A DNA stretch of 64,000 nt from Rhizomucor pusillus (lineage: Eukaryota > Mucoromycota > Mucoromycetes > Mucorales > Lichtheimiaceae). The notes beneath the pieces were generated by a model. That model was not told the DNA's origin, did not search any database, and saw only the letters and a list, made by a program, of their open reading frames with translations. The stretch is from assembly GCA_900175165.2 (NCBI GenBank), contig FWWN02000341.1, positions 42,260-106,259 of the forward strand. Reading direction: 5' to 3'. A program made the translations under genes and the position numbers. How positions within the stretch are numbered: position 1 is the first letter of the stretch; every line of letters begins with the position of its first letter. Shown in pieces: positions 61,837-64,000 of this stretch.

Positions 61837-62779
61837 CCAGAACAAAACGATGAACTGTTTGTCCGCAAGTTGAGCGCCGCAGATATGAACAATCTGCATA
61901 AGGAATTGACGGACCTCTACGTTGATAAGAATCTTCATTGCCCAGGCGAGTTATTTCTCGACTTCACCGAAGTCATCTATGTATGTGATCAGTTCTATAG
62001 TTCAGATCGGTCATCTAACTCTCTGTTTAGCAACTTCTGGACAAGAAGATAACACGCAAAATAGCGAAGCACCAATTGATGACTTCGTCCATGGAGCTCT
62101 CGGACGCCGACGACAAGCTCGTTGACGTTGTATGCAACTGGACGTAAGACGTGTATTGATTACCCTTCTTGAATAACAATATATTTAAGCATAAACACTC
62201 TGCCGAAAAATGACACCGATGGAACCACGGCAGAGCTGGAGCTCATTACTTTCTTTCTTGATCCAGTCCTGCCACCAATATTCCACGATCCTGAAAACAT
62301 GCGGTTGCTTCTATGGTAAGTGCTGCAAGGTGGTGCTGTTTGGATCTATCCTGACGGTAATTAATAAATATAACGTAGGACCAACCGAACCGGAGAAGTG
62401 TTTGCTGGCGCTGGCAGCCCAGATGCCACATTCACTCTCCGCGAGCAGTACAATGAGCTACATGCTCTAGGCTTTGTGGAAGCCAAGTCGGCACACAGTG
62501 CGAGAAACAAAAATTCCCCAGTGAAGTGACTTGCTGAGACTGGGTCAATTCGCAAAAAGCGCTCTGGAGATCGGTGAGTTCAAGGCGCAGATGGTCGTTC
62601 AGGCCACCGGCAAGACTTTAGCTTTTGCAGCTTCCTTTACAGAGCATATTAATGACCGATTACCAGGCCCATGTGTCAGTACGAGTGTAAAGCTGGATGC
62701 TTATCGATATGATAAACTTTTAGGATCGGACAGCTGGGGATACTCGATATGGAATGCAGAAGCATTCGAAAAATATTAA
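61837..62779 (+). pseudogene. Second nuclease-like family member, frameshifted
   Basis: Four exons join in phase: 61837-61980, 62031-62143, 62190-62315 and 62379 onward, all GT-AG. They read PEQNDELFVRKLSAADMNNL, then HQLMTSSMELSDADDKLVDV, then ELELITFFLDPVLPPIFHDP and EVFAGAGSPDATFTLREQYN. The PD is followed 18 residues later by EAK (GFVEAKSAHSA), the PD-(D/E)XK spacing. After PVK a TGA appears at 62527. The next frame resumes at once with DLLRLGQFAKSALE, indicating a small indel that breaks the conserved S-D-x-x-R/K helix. The second half reads AQMVVQATGKTLAFAASF. It starts 106 nt after the piggyBac remnant. The domain assignment is inferred from the motif. Confidence 0.5.
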
Positions 62780-63606
62780 AAAGTTGTATGCATGAACACG
62801 ATTATGGCAACATAAAAAGGTCAACAGAAATACCAGACTTGCAAACTCGCACCATGCTCAAAAATCTGTTGAGTGTTGTCGCAACGACCACACCTACAGC
62901 GCCATACCTCGGCACCGTCCTGAGATCCCAAATCCAATACCCATCCGACTTCCGAGCGATAAGCGAGCCCGACTTCTGCACCGCGGAAGCCATCTTGAAA
63001 CACTGGTAGGTTTTATGGGTTTGATGTTATATTTATCGCTTTCATTATTAATTCTAGAAACTTAGCATCAGTTTGCGCAACGCTCCGATCAATCCTCTAC
63101 GACTGAGCATGGGTGAGAGGACATGCGCTGCATGGAGTTTAATACCAACTATCAATCACCTGATCCTGCCGTACACAAACATGTTGACCGTGGACTGGTA
63201 CGTACGCGGATGTAAGTCGGTAAAGATTTATCTGACGTGTTTTAGGATCGAAGTGCAGTGTCCGGAAACGGGCACGACGAAATGGGATGGGGCAATAACC
63301 ACGAAGCAAGGCAACGCCACAGTCTGCTTGCTCGAGTTCGCTGGAGAAACAGGTAGTCTTCACAGCTCGATTCGAAAAGTGAGAAGCGACGAGGAGAAGA
63401 TATACGAAAAAGCAGCAAGATTCGGGCATCAATTCGAGCATGAGCAAAGAGTGTCATTCCCGGATTTTTATCGTTTTAAATCGAGGTATCGTTCATTTTA
63501 CATTGGTGCATAACAAAGTTCTAAACCAACTATTGCAGGGTTGGAGACGGACTTCGAAGTCTTGGCGAGGCATCGTGGCGTTTGGATCAGGAAAAAGCAT
63601 CATTGC

Positions 63607-63658
63607 CTACAACTATGATGATAACTTTTCCTACAACTATGATGATAACTTTTCGTCT
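63607..63658 (+). repeat. 24 bp tandem repeat, two copies
   Basis: The unit CTACAACTATGATGATAACTTTTC occupies 63607-63630 and 63631-63654; in one frame it encodes YNYDDNFS twice. A further copy differing at three positions (CTACAAGTATGATGGTAAG) occurs at 63973-64000, so the array or its flank continues beyond the window. Confidence 0.8.
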
Positions 63659-63666
63659 AAGTAAGC

Positions 63667-63719
63667 ACCAGTTGCACCAGTTGCACTTACGCACGGACCA
63701 CCAGTTGCACCAGTTGCAC
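63667..63719 (+). repeat. Short 9 bp repeats
   Basis: CACCAGTTG occurs in two tandem pairs (63667-63684 and about 63700-63718) separated by TTACGCACGGAC-like spacer. An ambiguous base (n) sits shortly after, at about 63868. Confidence 0.75.
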
Positions 63720-64000
63720 CCAATGTCACTTGATTGAAACCAATTAGAAAATTGTTGCATCCATAGGTTATGCTCTTCATCCGTCGGAAGCCAGTTGAAT
63801 GGACACAAAAGGACCTGAGGTTGCATAGAAAGAATGGTCGCTATTGTCGACGTACTACATTTTCAGTNAGGGATTAATGGCACAAGGGCACTTGAAGCAG
63901 CAGACCAGTGGACGGTGAAGCTGTTCACATATCTTTATTGCGGTGGAGAAGGCCATGCATGCATGTGTTATTCTACAAGTATGATGGTAAGTTTTCGTCT

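Larger units (their letters stand above)
62749..63735 (+). other. Third nuclease-like member, coherent but incomplete gene model
   Basis: Exons 62749-63005 (start not fixed; ATG at 62854 possible), 63066-63197 and 63246-63485 join in phase with GT-AG borders. They read FRAISEPDFCTAEAILKH, ISLRNAPINPLRLSMGERTC, SLIPTINHLILPYTNMLTVD and TGTTKWDGAITTKQGNATVC. An E-F-A-G motif (CLLEFAGETG) follows and then SSIRKVRSDEEKIYEKAARF. Asp, the strand with E, and the downstream RSDEEK helix mirror the other two members, although the Lys of E-x-K is replaced by Gly. No internal stop is seen up to 63485. The next exon runs into the tandem repeats near 63607. A host gene of unknown role or a mobile-element ORF are both possible. 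Confidence 0.4.

Noticed and set aside
63600..63720. CRISPR-like short repeats
   Set aside because: Repeats are directly abutting or 9 bp long without uniform spacers, and the genome is eukaryotic; ordinary tandem repeats.

Overview
The window is nuclear DNA of a filamentous fungus, most likely Mucoromycota (Mucorales grade). Evidence: many short (about 45-120 nt) introns; strongly fungal proteins (tricalbin, Mtc6, O-acetylhomoserine sulfhydrylase); a CotH-type protein with signal peptide, a family expanded in Mucorales; and decayed transposons together with a multi-exon nuclease-like gene family that I remember as recurrent in that group (memory, not checked here). Gene models were built by hand: every exon chain with reported coordinates was checked for reading phase and GT-AG or GC-AG borders.

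Layout. 1-9000: a small conserved protein, a six-C2-domain tricalbin, and a long-chain acyl-CoA synthetase ending in a peroxisomal signal. 10.8-20.6 kb: a PNRC/Edc1-like decapping-factor candidate, a small secreted Gly-rich protein, a 12-exon DHX29-like DEVH helicase and an AAAP amino-acid transporter. 20.6-24.9 kb: gene-poor. 24.9-35 kb: Mtc6-like membrane protein, TRA2-like SR splicing factor, SRP40/Nopp140-like nucleolar protein, secreted CotH protein and an unknown polytopic membrane protein. 35-45 kb: a gene-poor island with a damaged PD-(D/E)XK-like gene and a dead Mutator-like (MULE) transposase. 45-55.5 kb: dense housekeeping block with O-acetylhomoserine sulfhydrylase, two small membrane proteins (one TMEM234-like), a Methyltransf_16 protein, a phospholipase-B-like GDSL lipase, RNA polymerase III subunit RPC8/Rpc25, a small secreted protein and arginyl-tRNA-protein transferase ATE1. 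55.5-64 kb: second decayed island with direct repeats, a broken piggyBac-like transposase, two further nuclease-like members and a short tandem repeat at the window edge.

The housekeeping genes span unrelated pathways (ER-PM lipid contacts, fatty-acid activation, translation, splicing, nucleolar assembly, sulfur assimilation, N-degron pathway), and no metabolic cluster is visible. The most unusual content is (i) the three diverged nuclease-like genes sharing a D...E-x-(K) ...SD..K pattern, two of them stacked against a piggyBac remnant, and (ii) at least four probable GC-AG introns in the resolved genes. Large gene-poor intervals were searched and I report nothing where I saw nothing.
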